Source: Bacteroidales bacterium
GTDB taxonomy: Bacteria; Bacteroidota; Bacteroidia; Bacteroidales; UBA932
NCBI GenBank assembly: GCA_024402095.1
Contig: JAKSJU010000008.1
Coordinates: forward strand, 1 to 41,929
Length of the DNA stretch: 41,929 nucleotides
Direction: 5' to 3'
Notes under the pieces: generated by a model
Told to the model about the DNA's origin: nothing
Seen by the model: only the letters and a program-made list of their open reading frames with translations
Databases searched by the model: none
Position numbers and translations under genes: made by a program
Shown: piece by piece, positions 1 to 9,293 of the stretch
Layout of the letters: each line of letters begins with the position of its first letter
Position numbering within the stretch: position 1 is the stretch's first letter

Positions 1-97
1 ATGGTAATTAATTGTTATGCAGTTGATTAATGTGTATTACGATATCGTTCGATTATTATGACACATTTTTCATTAACTAATAACAACATTATTACCT

Positions 98-3000
98 ATG
101 AAAATTTTTAACAAAATCGTTGGCATCGTAGTATTACTTGCGATGTCAATCTCCGTAAGCGCTCAGAACGTAACGGTAAAGGGTAATGTAAAAGACGCCA
201 GCGGCGTGCCCGTTATCGGAGCAACAGTTCTGCAGACAGGGACAACATCCAACGGTACAGTTACCGACATCGACGGTAACTACGTTATCAGTGTTCCTGC
301 GAACGCTAATCTTACTTTCACTTGCATCGGCTACGTTGACCAGGTCATCGCAGTTGCAGGCAAGGGTGTTATCGACGTAGTTCTCGTAGAGGACAGCGAA
401 ATGCTTGAAGAAACTGTCGTCATCGGTTACGGTGTACAGAAGAAGAGCGACCTTACAGGTGCTGTGGCTTCTGTAAAAGAGGGCGATCTCAAGAACCGTT
501 CAACATCCGATGCAGCTGCTGCACTTCAGGGAAAGGCAGCCGGTATACAGATTATCAATGCATCAGGTGCTCCTGGATCAGGCTCCGAAATCCGCGTGCG
601 CGGTTATTCTTCAAACTCAGGCAACATCGGACCACTCCTTATCGTAGACGGTCTTAAAGTGGACAATATCCAGTACCTTGATCCTTCTATGATCGAGTCA
701 ATGGAAGTTCTCAAGGACGCTGCTTCTGCAGCCATTTACGGTGCTCAGGCAGGTAACGGTGTTGTTCTTGTCACGACAAAGAAAGGTCAGGAAGGCCATA
801 CCAGTATAACATATACAGGAAAAGCCATTCTTGAGTCACTTGGGAAAAAGGCTGATATCTTCCGCGCAGCTGACTATATTGATTACCAGACTTATATTGG
901 TAATCTCACAGAAGAATACTTGAGCTCTATCGGTTATGATGGTACAGACACAGACTGGTACGATGCTTTGTTTGCTCCTAGCTGGTCACAGCAGCACGGA
1001 CTTACCTTCCAAGGCGGCAACAACAAGGGCCATTTTATGGCCGCGCTCAATTACGTTAATAATGATGGTATCGTAAGAGGAAACAAAGATGTGTACACTC
1101 GTCTGACCGCTCAAATCAATGCTGACTACCAGATTTTCAAATGGTTCAACATCTCCACAAGCAATTCTATTGAAAAGTGGAGCAGGACTTCAGTTTCTTC
1201 TGGTTATCAGTCAACATTGAACTCTGTAGTATCTATCGATCCTCTTACTCCTGTGTACTACAAGACTCTTGAGGAGGCTTCAGTCACAATGCAGGAGCAT
1301 GCTGCTCTCGGTGAATATATACCTAGAGATCCTAATCATAACAATGATTATTATGGAGCCTCAAAGATTATGGAGGAAGCTACCGGTAACCCTCTTTGGC
1401 AGAGAGATAGAACCGACTCTTCAAGTGAAGGCTTCAATATCCGTGGTAACATCTCAGGAAATCTTAATCCAATCAAGGGATTGACCATCACTTCACGTTT
1501 AGGATATAGAATTGCACAAAACAATTCTCACAGCTATTCCGCACCATATTATCTAAATAGTATGGCCAAGTCCACCACTTACAGCATTTCCGCTAATGTT
1601 AACACCAACTACTATTATCAGTGGGAAAACTTCGCAAACTACAATAAATCATTTGGGAAGCACAACATTGGTGCTATGGTCGGTATGTCATATACGGAAA
1701 GCCATAATGACAATGCTTCATTGTCTTCAAGTGGTGAAAATATCCTGAAGGGATATGAGCCGAACTTCCGTTATATAAACTATCTTACTTCTGATGCTAA
1801 TAAGAGTATGAACAACGAACCTGGTATGTCAGCTGAGCTTTCATACTTCGGACGTCTGATCTACAGCTATGACAACCGTTACAGCGTTCAGGCAAACTTC
1901 CGCGCTGACGCATACGATTCCTCAAAGCTCTCCGCAAAGAACCGTTGGGGATATTTCCCTTCAATATCAGCCGGTTGGACCATCAGCAACGAGCCTTTCT
2001 TCAAGGATAATGTCAGCCGTGACGCAGTATCATTCCTGAAACTCCGCGGATCCTGGGGACGCAATGGTAACGTAAATATACTCAATGGATACAGATATTC
2101 TACATCCATCGCTCTCAATAGTGAAATGTATCAGTATAATCCTTCACTCGGGAACGGACAGCCTTCTCTTGGTTCCAAGCCAACAGGACTTGCCAATCCT
2201 GATCTCAAGTGGGAAACATCAGAGCAGATTGACCTCGGTCTCGATGCCCGTTTCCTCCGCGACCGTTTGACGGTGGGAATCGACTGGTATAAGAAAACAA
2301 CCAAAGACCTTCTTATCCAGGTTTCACCGCTTCCTGAAATTGGTGTTAGCACTTCTTGGGTAAATGCAGGTAATGTGCTCAACACTGGTTTCGAATTCGA
2401 ACTCGGATGGAGAGATAATATCGGAGATTTCCAGTACAGTATTTCTGCAAATGCTTCGACATTGCACAATGAAGTGCTTGAAGTGCACTCTCTCCTCAAT
2501 AGGATTGACGGTTCAGGTATTTCTGGCCTCAACAATAAACTTAATACTGCTTTTGAGTCAGGATACCCTATCTGGTACTTCCGCGGATTCAAATACGCTG
2601 GCGTTGATCAGGAGACAGGCGGTCCTCTTTACTACAACGCAAAAGGTGAGAAAGTCAGCACAGTATCTGATAATGACAAGCAGTATCTAGGTGAAGGTAT
2701 TCCTAATTTCACGTATGGTATTACCATCAATCTTGCATACAAGGGCTTTGATTTCACACTGTTCGGAACTGGCGCTTCTGGAAACGAGATATATAATATT
2801 ATGGTTTCTGCCGACAGGCCTAAGGTCAATTGCCTCGACACTTACTGGAAGAATTCTTGGGGAAATCCGTCAGTTGACAAAGCATCTGCAAAATATCCTG
2901 ATATGAAGCAGGTGGCAACAAAGTGGGATTTCTTCAGTTCTAGTGCTTGTGTATTCGATGGTTCTTTCTTCAAAATCAAACAGATTCAGCTCGGATATAC

Positions 3001-3202
3001 TATCCCTGTGAAGATAACCAAGAAAGCTCTCATCAATGATCTGAGAATCTATGCATCACTCGATGACTACTTTACTTTCACAAAGTATCCTGGTGCTGAT
3101 CCAGAAACCTCATCTTACAATGCCGGAGACGGACGCGGTATGGATTCGGGTTCATATCCTACAACCAAGAAGGCTGTGTTCGGTATCAATCTTACATTCT
3201 AA
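98..3202 (+). CDS. susC: SusC/RagA-family TonB-dependent outer-membrane transporter
   Basis: Predicted outer-membrane channel that imports oligosaccharides with the SusD lipoprotein encoded 20 bp downstream. Residues 1-23 form a signal peptide ending SVSAQ. Residues about 24-100 are a carboxypeptidase-regulatory-like domain (VKGNVKDASGVPVIGATV), followed by the family hallmark EETVVIGYGVQKKSDLTGAV, a plug domain to about residue 230 (IRVRGY, LLIVDG, VLKDAASAAIYG) and a long beta-barrel ending in the aromatic tail FGINLTF. The length of 1034 residues is normal for SusC. The ATG at 98 puts the signal peptide first. The nearby GH51 gene suggests an arabinose-containing substrate such as arabinan or arabinoxylan, which is inference. 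In the 97 bases upstream I see only a 10-bp palindrome at 39-48 and no clear promoter. Confidence 0.95.
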   Translation: MKIFNKIVGIVVLLAMSISVSAQNVTVKGNVKDASGVPVIGATVLQTGTTSNGTVTDIDGNYVISVPANANLTFTCIGYVDQVIAVAGKGVIDVVLVEDSEMLEETVVIGYGVQKKSDLTGAVASVKEGDLKNRSTSDAAAALQGKAAGIQIINASGAPGSGSEIRVRGYSSNSGNIGPLLIVDGLKVDNIQYLDPSMIESMEVLKDAASAAIYGAQAGNGVVLVTTKKGQEGHTSITYTGKAILESLGKKADIFRAADYIDYQTYIGNLTEEYLSSIGYDGTDTDWYDALFAPSWSQQHGLTFQGGNNKGHFMAALNYVNNDGIVRGNKDVYTRLTAQINADYQIFKWFNISTSNSIEKWSRTSVSSGYQSTLNSVVSIDPLTPVYYKTLEEASVTMQEHAALGEYIPRDPNHNNDYYGASKIMEEATGNPLWQRDRTDSSSEGFNIRGNISGNLNPIKGLTITSRLGYRIAQNNSHSYSAPYYLNSMAKSTTYSISANVNTNYYYQWENFANYNKSFGKHNIGAMVGMSYTESHNDNASLSSSGENILKGYEPNFRYINYLTSDANKSMNNEPGMSAELSYFGRLIYSYDNRYSVQANFRADAYDSSKLSAKNRWGYFPSISAGWTISNEPFFKDNVSRDAVSFLKLRGSWGRNGNVNILNGYRYSTSIALNSEMYQYNPSLGNGQPSLGSKPTGLANPDLKWETSEQIDLGLDARFLRDRLTVGIDWYKKTTKDLLIQVSPLPEIGVSTSWVNAGNVLNTGFEFELGWRDNIGDFQYSISANASTLHNEVLEVHSLLNRIDGSGISGLNNKLNTAFESGYPIWYFRGFKYAGVDQETGGPLYYNAKGEKVSTVSDNDKQYLGEGIPNFTYGITINLAYKGFDFTLFGTGASGNEIYNIMVSADRPKVNCLDTYWKNSWGNPSVDKASAKYPDMKQVATKWDFFSSSACVFDGSFFKIKQIQLGYTIPVKITKKALINDLRIYASLDDYFTFTKYPGADPETSSYNAGDGRGMDSGSYPTTKKAVFGINLTF

Positions 3203-3222
3203 TCAATTAAAGTATTCTGAAT

Positions 3223-5124
3223 ATGAAAAAAATAGTATACTCAATACTTGCTGTCGTTGCAGTATTTGCTACATCTTCTTGTGAGAGTCGTCTCGATATC
3301 CCACAGAAAGGTGTGTCTGCTTACGAGACTTTCTATCAGACAGAAGAAGATGCTGAAGGCGCTCTTGTAGCCGCATATGCTAGTTTCGCGACATATGTAA
3401 CAGGACGCGGTAACGCATTTATCTATACTCCTATCAAGGTGGCTCTTAATGATTGCGGCGATGATATGTATGCTGCAGGTTCAAACTTTGGCGACAATGA
3501 CTATATGCCAGCACTCAACGAGTTCCGCTTTGATTCAGGTAATGAGGTGATATACAATCTTTATCAGGGCTTGTTCCTCGCCAATTATACTTGTAATCTA
3601 GTGATTGATAATTTTAAGGACGGACTTCCTGACGGATCACAAACAGCAGTTACAAAGAGATGTGTAGCTGAGGCTCGTGTGATGCGCGCTTACATATATT
3701 TCCTTCTTACAACACTTTGGGATAATCCACCTTTTATTGATCACGTAATAGCAGATGGTCTCCCTTACAACTCTAATCTCGACCCTGAAAATCCTATGTC
3801 TCACGAAGACCTTCTTAGGTGGGTTGCCAGCGAGTGTGAGACATCAGTACCTGATCTTGACGAGCGCAAGAGTGTTGCTGACAAGGATGGTGCTGTCAAA
3901 GTAACAAAGGGATTTGCCAATGCACTCGCAGGAAAGGCATATGTATTTCTTGGTGACTGGGACAATGCAAAGACTGCGCTGAAGAAAGTAATAGACTCCG
4001 GCAAATATGCACTTGTTTCCGGTGACAGATACTGGGAGAATTTCCACATTGAAGGAGACGGAAATGAAGAGAAAATCTTCGAGTCAAACCTTGAATTCAA
4101 TTCCGGTATTGGTGTTTGGGGTGGAATCAATCAGCGTTCCGGATGGATGGATGCCAATCTTTGGGCACCTAGAAAGGATCATTTCGCAGCTTTCCCTCTC
4201 ACTTCATATATGGGAGGAACTGACGGCTGGGGTGGACTTGGCGTCCCTCAGAAGTTCGGCGACGACTTCTTCGCAAATGATGGACATTCAGCTCGCTTTG
4301 ATGCTACATTTGTTCACATCGATGATATAATTCTTAATTCTGATTATGATGTTACTGTATTTGAGTGCTCTAAGTATGCAAAATACGGCACACTCGTACT
4401 TGATGATGACGGAAAACCTAAAATCGCAAAACACAAGCATCCTGATGGTACTGAATATGAAGAGAAACAATACACTTTCAAAGTTTCTGCTCTTTCTGAT
4501 GAAGACAAGCTCGATGCTGATTGTATCGGTATCGCTGATGTTAAAGATGGACTTTACGGACAGTCTTTCTGGATTCCTTTCAAAACTCTTGTGAAAGGCA
4601 CAGACTGCCATAAGGATTATGGTGACAACGTGCGACTGAATAATGGTCTTGTGATGAGATATGCAGAAGTCCTGCTTCTCTATGCAGAAGCTTGTATCAA
4701 TTCAGGCGATGCTGGTCAGGCTCTTTGGGCTGTTAAAGAAATTCAGGAACGTGCCGGTTCGAATACAATAAGCACTTCCGTAAATATGGAGACAATCAAG
4801 AAGGAGAAATCATATGAACTATGGATGGAAGGAAGCCGATTCCTTGATTGTGTCCGTTGGGGCGATACAGCCGGAATGAAGAATGCAGGACAGGATGTGC
4901 CTAAGCTTTTCGATAAAGTACACAGAGCACCAAAGGCAGGAGAGAATCCTGTATGGGAGAATGGTGTAGAGTCCAAGAGTCGTTTCTATACAGTATCAAG
5001 CCACGAAGCCATTGATGCAAAATATACTGTTGGATTTGTTGAAGGAAAGCATAATCATTTCCCATTCCCTATGACAGTTATCGAGAAGAATCCTAATCTC
5101 ACTCAGAACCCTGGGTGGGAATAG
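3223..5124 (+). CDS. susD: SusD/RagB-family nutrient-binding outer-membrane lipoprotein
   Basis: Surface lipoprotein that binds glycans and caps the SusC channel. The N-terminus MKKIVYSILAVVAVFATSSC ends in a lipobox cysteine at residue 20. The SusD architecture is visible: an N-terminal helical part with a TPR-like segment (CVAEARVMRAYIYFLL, then GFANALAGKAYVFLGDWDNAKTAL) and a C-terminal RagB-type part (VMRYAEVLLLYAEACINSG, then YELWMEGSRFLDCVRWGD). Its 633 residues are within the family range. It follows susC by 20 bp and ends just before a strong hairpin terminator, so the two form a transcription unit. The substrate cannot be read from this sequence. Confidence 0.95.
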   Translation: MKKIVYSILAVVAVFATSSCESRLDIPQKGVSAYETFYQTEEDAEGALVAAYASFATYVTGRGNAFIYTPIKVALNDCGDDMYAAGSNFGDNDYMPALNEFRFDSGNEVIYNLYQGLFLANYTCNLVIDNFKDGLPDGSQTAVTKRCVAEARVMRAYIYFLLTTLWDNPPFIDHVIADGLPYNSNLDPENPMSHEDLLRWVASECETSVPDLDERKSVADKDGAVKVTKGFANALAGKAYVFLGDWDNAKTALKKVIDSGKYALVSGDRYWENFHIEGDGNEEKIFESNLEFNSGIGVWGGINQRSGWMDANLWAPRKDHFAAFPLTSYMGGTDGWGGLGVPQKFGDDFFANDGHSARFDATFVHIDDIILNSDYDVTVFECSKYAKYGTLVLDDDGKPKIAKHKHPDGTEYEEKQYTFKVSALSDEDKLDADCIGIADVKDGLYGQSFWIPFKTLVKGTDCHKDYGDNVRLNNGLVMRYAEVLLLYAEACINSGDAGQALWAVKEIQERAGSNTISTSVNMETIKKEKSYELWMEGSRFLDCVRWGDTAGMKNAGQDVPKLFDKVHRAPKAGENPVWENGVESKSRFYTVSSHEAIDAKYTVGFVEGKHNHFPFPMTVIEKNPNLTQNPGWE

Positions 5125-5140
5125 GATATCTTGGTTTTTA

Positions 5141-5175
5141 TTTTTCGGGCGCCTCTTCGGAGACGCCCGATTTTT
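5141..5175 (+). terminator. Rho-independent terminator after susD (copy 1 of a 35-bp repeat)
   Basis: A GC-rich stem (CGGGCG with CGCCCG, one C-A mismatch, then CTC with GAG) closes on a TTCG tetraloop, with T-runs on both sides. It starts 17 bases after the susD stop codon. The T-run on each side means it could work in either direction. The same 35 bases recur exactly at 6058-6092. Confidence 0.85.
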
Positions 5176-5295
5176 TCCCCTATTGATACAACTTAAGTTT
5201 TTACGATTCTTTCCTTCCGGGCCTCGAATTATACGTTTCTTGTCTTAATTTACGATTTTGCGTCTCATATTTGGCTCAGTTAATTTTTAGACTGA

Positions 5296-6056
5296 ATGAC
5301 TATGAGAGATTTTCTTAACACAAGATTTGCGGACCCGACGGTGGACTTCGCATTCAAAAGGATTTTCGGGACGGAACAGTACAAGAAGGCAACCATCGGG
5401 CTGCTTAACAGCCTGTTCGATGAGGTGGACATCGTTGACGTGAAGTTCCTGAACAACGAACTGATCGGCGATACTTTCGAGAGCCGAAAGGCGACTGGGA
5501 TTTCAAGCTGCAGCCGACCTACGTGGTGGCGTTCCTGAACTTCCCGCTGCGCAAGCTGTCGCCGGAATTGGAGAATGAGGGCAGGTATCTGCTCCGATAT
5601 CGGACGAAGGAACTGGAGACCGGGCATAAGATGCCGGGGAGCACGGAATACGTGTTTCTGGGGATGCAGGACTTCGATAAAAAGTATGAAGAGCTGGAGA
5701 CATATCCGGAAAAATGGCTATATTGCATGCGTGAAGCCGTCACGATGACGGAGGTGCCATCCGAGCTGAAGAAGGAGGCCGAGTTCGAGACCTTTTTCGA
5801 TGCGTGCCGGAGGGCGGGTTTCACGAAGCAGGAGGAACAGTTATACATTACGGATATGATGACGGAACGTGATATCAAGAATGCCAAGGACCTTGCGGTG
5901 CGAGAAGGCCGTGAGGAAGGACGCCAGCAGGGACTTGAAGAAGGAAGGACTGAAGAAGCAACTAAGATTGCAAAAGCCCTTTTGGACAAAGGCGTGGATA
6001 TAAACGTGATTTCGGAATGCACGGGACTTAGTCCTGAATCCATTCAATCTTTGTAG
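5296..6056 (+). pseudogene. Rpn/PD-(D/E)XK-type recombination-promoting nuclease gene, internally deleted and frameshifted
   Basis: Remnant of a Bacteroidetes Rpn-family (PDDEXK_2) nuclease or putative transposase. The N-terminal part (FLNTRFADPTVDFAFKRIFG, then LLNSLFDEVDIVDVKFLNNE, then GDTFESRK) is readable from 5296 to about 5489. The rest continues in another frame from about 5490 (GDWDFKLQPTYVVAFLNFPL) to the stop at 6056, and keeps the usual charged tail (REGREEGRQQGLEEGR) and a final helical segment. In intact relatives, as I recall them, about 50 residues separate ESRKA from the KGDWDFKL segment, and they include the catalytic D...ExQ motif. Here they are missing, and the join at 5485-5492 also shifts the frame. 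A nuclease is therefore not expected. The remnant lies between two identical terminators. Confidence 0.85.
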
Positions 6057-6057
6057 A

Positions 6058-6092
6058 TTTTTCGGGCGCCTCTTCGGAGACGCCCGATTTTT
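6058..6092 (+). terminator. Hairpin terminator (copy 2 of a 35-bp repeat)
   Basis: Identical over 35 bases to the terminator at 5141-5175, with the same TTCG-loop stem. It starts 1 base after the pseudogene stop codon and ends 16 bases before the GH51 start codon. It should separate GH51 transcription from upstream genes. Confidence 0.85.
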
Positions 6093-6095
6093 GTT

Positions 6096-6103
6096 TATAT
6101 TTG
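6096..6103 (+). promoter_or_regulatory. Candidate -7 promoter box for the GH51 gene
   Basis: TATATTTG fits the Bacteroidetes -7 consensus TAnnTTTG. It ends 5 bases before the ATG at 6109, so the message would have almost no leader. No -33 TTG is visible because the preceding bases are the terminator stem. Support is moderate to weak. Confidence 0.4.
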
Positions 6104-6108
6104 GTCCT

Positions 6109-8646
6109 ATGAAACGGTTTTTTATCAATACTTTGGCTGCTGCAAGCCTGCTGCTCTCCGGTGTATGGAGCGCGGCTCAGAATACTGCAGAAATACGAAT
6201 CGATGCGAGCAAACCTTCCGGTTACATAGATCCGCTCCTTTACGGACAGCTTTTCGAGCACATCTATTTTTCTCCTAACAACGGAGTGTGGAACGAGATG
6301 ATATTCGAGCGCTCTTTCGAGCCGGAGCAGTATCCTGGCATCCATCCGCGTGACGGATATTTTGACGGCTGGTTCATGGATGACAATCAGGTTCTCCATT
6401 CACCGACCCGTTACGAACAGCCTTTGGACATTGTCAGCCTGGATACTGACGAGTATGTTGTTGAAATGGACATCAACTGGCGATCATACAGACTTGCCCG
6501 ACGTTCCTGGAGCGGGGGATTGATGGATATACGTTTCGCCTTCGCCAACGGAAGTGACGGAGAACCGTATTATGTGCGTCTCCATAATCCGTATTACGAA
6601 GTCCGCACATTTACTCCTGCACAGACGCAGTCTCAGATTCAGGCTGCGGAAGCAGCAAAGGCACGCGAAGCATTGCAGAAACAGAGCAGCAACCCTTATT
6701 TCGCGATAGCACGGATGGTCGAAAAAGAGACTTCAATGTTCGGACGCACCCGTCTTGTGAAAACTCTCGATCCGCTTGTGTCCAAGGATGCAAGCGAAGC
6801 CCAGATCAACGAAAATCAGGACTGGCACAAGTTGCGCATAGTATCCAGGGGACAAATAGCCAGGGTTTTTTATGATGGCAGGCAGGTGCTCTCATATTCA
6901 AAGCTTGAGCGAAGCGGGCACAACGACATAGTATTTTGGGTGAACTATACCGAGGCTACCTATAAGAATATCAAGGTCAGTTCCCCGGACGGGAAACAGA
7001 TATATTTTGAAGGTACCCCTGAGGATGTAAGGATTCCTGCGGTGGCGCAGCAGTGGAATACATTCGGCGCAGCAGAATACGGTCTTGTCAAGGGCGATGC
7101 GGTCAACATGGACTATTCGCAGCGCATCAGCGCAGTATCAAAGGCCGGTGTCTGCCAGGGACCTCAAAATGTTGTTGCAGGCGAAACTTATGTAGGTAGT
7201 ATCTATGCAAAAGGTGACGGAAATCTTTCCGTAGCCTTCAAGAACGGCGATTCCTTTATCGGCGAGCAGCTGCTTGGCGTGCCGGGAAAGGATTGGAAGA
7301 AGTATGAATTTGCAATTCCTGCCGGAGAATATGCAGGGGACGCTGATTTTGCCATTTCAGTAGAAAACGGGACCGTGCAGGTGGACGCCGTCAGCCTTAT
7401 GAGTTCTACAGGTTTAAGCCTCGGCGGATTTCGTCCGGACATATATGAAACTGTAAAGGACCTTCATCCTACCTGCTTGCGCTGGCCTGGAGGTGGATAT
7501 GCGGCTCAATATGACTGGAAATGGGGCATCGGACCGCAGGAAAGCCGTCAGAGATGGGCACATTGGATGTGGATGGACTATGACCAGAACTGTTTCGGCA
7601 CGGACGAATTCATACGCTTCTGCCGTGAGATCAATACAGAACCGATAATTGTCGTCAGCGTCGCTTTCGAACGTCCCGAGTCGGAGTACGAGCAGATTCT
7701 GCAGAATGCCTGCAACTGGCTGCGTTACTGCAATGAGCCTGCGACAGGGGAGTGGGGAGCGAAGAGAGCCGCCAACGGGCATCCGGAGCCTTATAATGTC
7801 AAGTACTGGGAAATCGACAACGAGATGTGGGAGATGGGCATCGAACGGTACGAGAGGTGCGTACGTGATTTTTCTACGGCTATGCGCAAGATTGACCCTG
7901 ACATCAAGATAATAGCCTGCGGAGGATTCCAGGAGGATCAGGAGTTCCTGAACCGTTCAGGAAACTACTTCGATTACCTTAGCCTTCATCATTATGAGAA
8001 TGAGAACGGCTATGCTACGGGTGCGGACAGACTTGGACGGCAATATGACAGGTATGCCGATATGATAGCTTCCTGCCCAAATCCCAACATCAAGCTGTTT
8101 ATTTCGGAATGGAACCTTCAGAGCATAGACTGGCGGACAGGCCTGTTCGCCGGAAACTTCCTCAATATGTGCGAATCCAAGGATGTCGTAGCCATGGGCG
8201 CAGCGGCTCTCTTCATCCGCAGGACGGATTCTCCGGACTGGAACAACGCATTCATCAATTTCGACTACAAGGATGTCTTCGTGGCTCCAAATTATCAGAT
8301 AACTGATCTCTGGTACGATCATTTCTCACGCTACCGCCTGTCCTATGAGGGCGATACTGCAGGATTGAGCATCAGCACTACCATGTCTGAGAACGGCGGA
8401 GAAATAATCGTGAAAGTGGTGAATTCATCTGAAGAGGCCCGTACACTCAAGGTTGGAGGCAACTGGACCGGTATCTCCGGTGGAGAATATCAATATTATG
8501 CTCCAGGAGACCTCAGAGCCGCTAACAGTATGGAAAACAAGAATGCCGTTGCTCTCAAGACTGTGTCCCTGGAATCCGAAAACGGGGAAGTATCACTCTC
8601 AATAGAACCGATCAGCGCGGGTGTGCTTGTGATAAGGAGAAATTAG
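6109..8646 (+). CDS. Secreted GH51-family alpha-L-arabinofuranosidase with N-terminal accessory domains
   Basis: Predicted retaining exo-enzyme that removes alpha-L-arabinofuranosyl groups from arabinan, arabinoxylan or their oligosaccharides. The ATG at 6109 is chosen because it opens a signal peptide (MKRFFINTLAAASLLLSGVW, cleaved near SAAQ); a TTG at 6091 would overlap the terminator and the promoter box. The early segment YIDPLLYGQLFEHIYFSPNN is typical of GH51. A beta-sandwich-like insert (about residues 100-310) and a CBM4-like segment (about 310-440) precede the (beta/alpha)8 core. The likely acid/base is E572 in YWEIDNEMWEMG and the likely nucleophile E667 in LFISEWNLQS. The C-terminus looks like the usual GH51 beta domain. 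It presumably acts on material handled by the SusC/SusD pair, although the pseudogene and two terminators lie between them. Confidence 0.93.
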   Translation: MKRFFINTLAAASLLLSGVWSAAQNTAEIRIDASKPSGYIDPLLYGQLFEHIYFSPNNGVWNEMIFERSFEPEQYPGIHPRDGYFDGWFMDDNQVLHSPTRYEQPLDIVSLDTDEYVVEMDINWRSYRLARRSWSGGLMDIRFAFANGSDGEPYYVRLHNPYYEVRTFTPAQTQSQIQAAEAAKAREALQKQSSNPYFAIARMVEKETSMFGRTRLVKTLDPLVSKDASEAQINENQDWHKLRIVSRGQIARVFYDGRQVLSYSKLERSGHNDIVFWVNYTEATYKNIKVSSPDGKQIYFEGTPEDVRIPAVAQQWNTFGAAEYGLVKGDAVNMDYSQRISAVSKAGVCQGPQNVVAGETYVGSIYAKGDGNLSVAFKNGDSFIGEQLLGVPGKDWKKYEFAIPAGEYAGDADFAISVENGTVQVDAVSLMSSTGLSLGGFRPDIYETVKDLHPTCLRWPGGGYAAQYDWKWGIGPQESRQRWAHWMWMDYDQNCFGTDEFIRFCREINTEPIIVVSVAFERPESEYEQILQNACNWLRYCNEPATGEWGAKRAANGHPEPYNVKYWEIDNEMWEMGIERYERCVRDFSTAMRKIDPDIKIIACGGFQEDQEFLNRSGNYFDYLSLHHYENENGYATGADRLGRQYDRYADMIASCPNPNIKLFISEWNLQSIDWRTGLFAGNFLNMCESKDVVAMGAAALFIRRTDSPDWNNAFINFDYKDVFVAPNYQITDLWYDHFSRYRLSYEGDTAGLSISTTMSENGGEIIVKVVNSSEEARTLKVGGNWTGISGGEYQYYAPGDLRAANSMENKNAVALKTVSLESENGEVSLSIEPISAGVLVIRRN

Positions 8647-8651
8647 TATCC

Positions 8652-9293
8652 TTACATCCTGAATTCTGACATATCGATGCCCTGCGCCTCTTTCTCCCTG
8701 ATTTCAGTGGAAGAAATGTCTACTACCGGGGCGTCGATAAGTTGTATGTTGTACATAGACTCCGGCAGGTCCTCGAAGCCTATGTTGCCATCCATGACTC
8801 TGGTGACATAAGGGTCCAGAACGTATGGAGCCGGGGCGTGCTGTATCTCTTCCTGAAGCTGGCGCTTCATCTGGACCATATCATACCCTATGCGAGGATA
8901 AACCACCACTCCGAATTCGTTGAGAAGCCTTGGGAAGTCTCTCCATTTATGGATGTTGACAAGATTGTCCGCACCGATCACCAAAGTGAAATCGTTTTCA
9001 GGCTCTCTCTTCTTCAGTGCATCCAGAGTCTTCACGGTATAGTGTGGCGGCTTCATCTCCAGCTCTATGTTGTCCACCCATACCCTCAGTTCCGGATGCC
9101 TGCGCACAGCATCAATGGCGTCACGGTAACGCTGCTCTCCGGTGAGCGCCTTGCATTTGCTTTTCAACGGATTCTGAGGAGAAATCACCAGATATACCCA
9201 ATCGAAGTCCTTGACACTCGTGAGGTACTCCATAATGGCGAGATGGCCTGTATGGAGCGGGTCGAAACTTCCTGAATATACGGCTATCTTCAT
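8652..9293 (-). CDS. nadD: Nicotinate-nucleotide adenylyltransferase
   Basis: Transfers AMP from ATP to nicotinate mononucleotide to give deamido-NAD, the penultimate step of NAD synthesis, in the cytosol. The nucleotidyltransferase start YSGSFDPLHTGHLAIMEYL carries the (H/T)xGH motif, and the C-terminal ISSTEIREKEAQG supplies the second family motif. The length of 213 residues is slightly above the family norm of about 190-210. Its ATG overlaps the gmk stop codon by 4 bases, so the two are translationally coupled. It ends 5 bp from the convergent GH51 stop. A PnuC transporter for a possible NAD precursor lies about 3.3 kb away in a separate unit. Confidence 0.93.
   Translation of the reverse strand: MKIAVYSGSFDPLHTGHLAIMEYLTSVKDFDWVYLVISPQNPLKSKCKALTGEQRYRDAIDAVRRHPELRVWVDNIELEMKPPHYTVKTLDALKKREPENDFTLVIGADNLVNIHKWRDFPRLLNEFGVVVYPRIGYDMVQMKRQLQEEIQHAPAPYVLDPYVTRVMDGNIGFEDLPESMYNIQLIDAPVVDISSTEIREKEAQGIDMSEFRM

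Noticed and set aside
39..48. 10-bp palindrome acgatatcgt upstream of susC as an operator
   Set aside because: It is short and alone, and no matching site occurs near a partner regulator in the window.
2131..2592. 153-codon open frame antisense to susC
   Set aside because: It lies wholly within a well-supported SusC gene, has no recognisable domain and fits the codon bias of the opposite strand.
5176..5295. Insertion-sequence ends around the Rpn remnant
   Set aside because: No terminal inverted repeats or target duplications are visible apart from the direct repeat of the terminators.
6091..6108. TTG start for the GH51 gene
   Set aside because: It lies in the terminator's T-run and promoter box and would add residues before a perfect signal peptide.
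8742..9275. 177-codon open frame antisense to nadD
   Set aside because: nadD is clear on the other strand, and the frame has no family motif.
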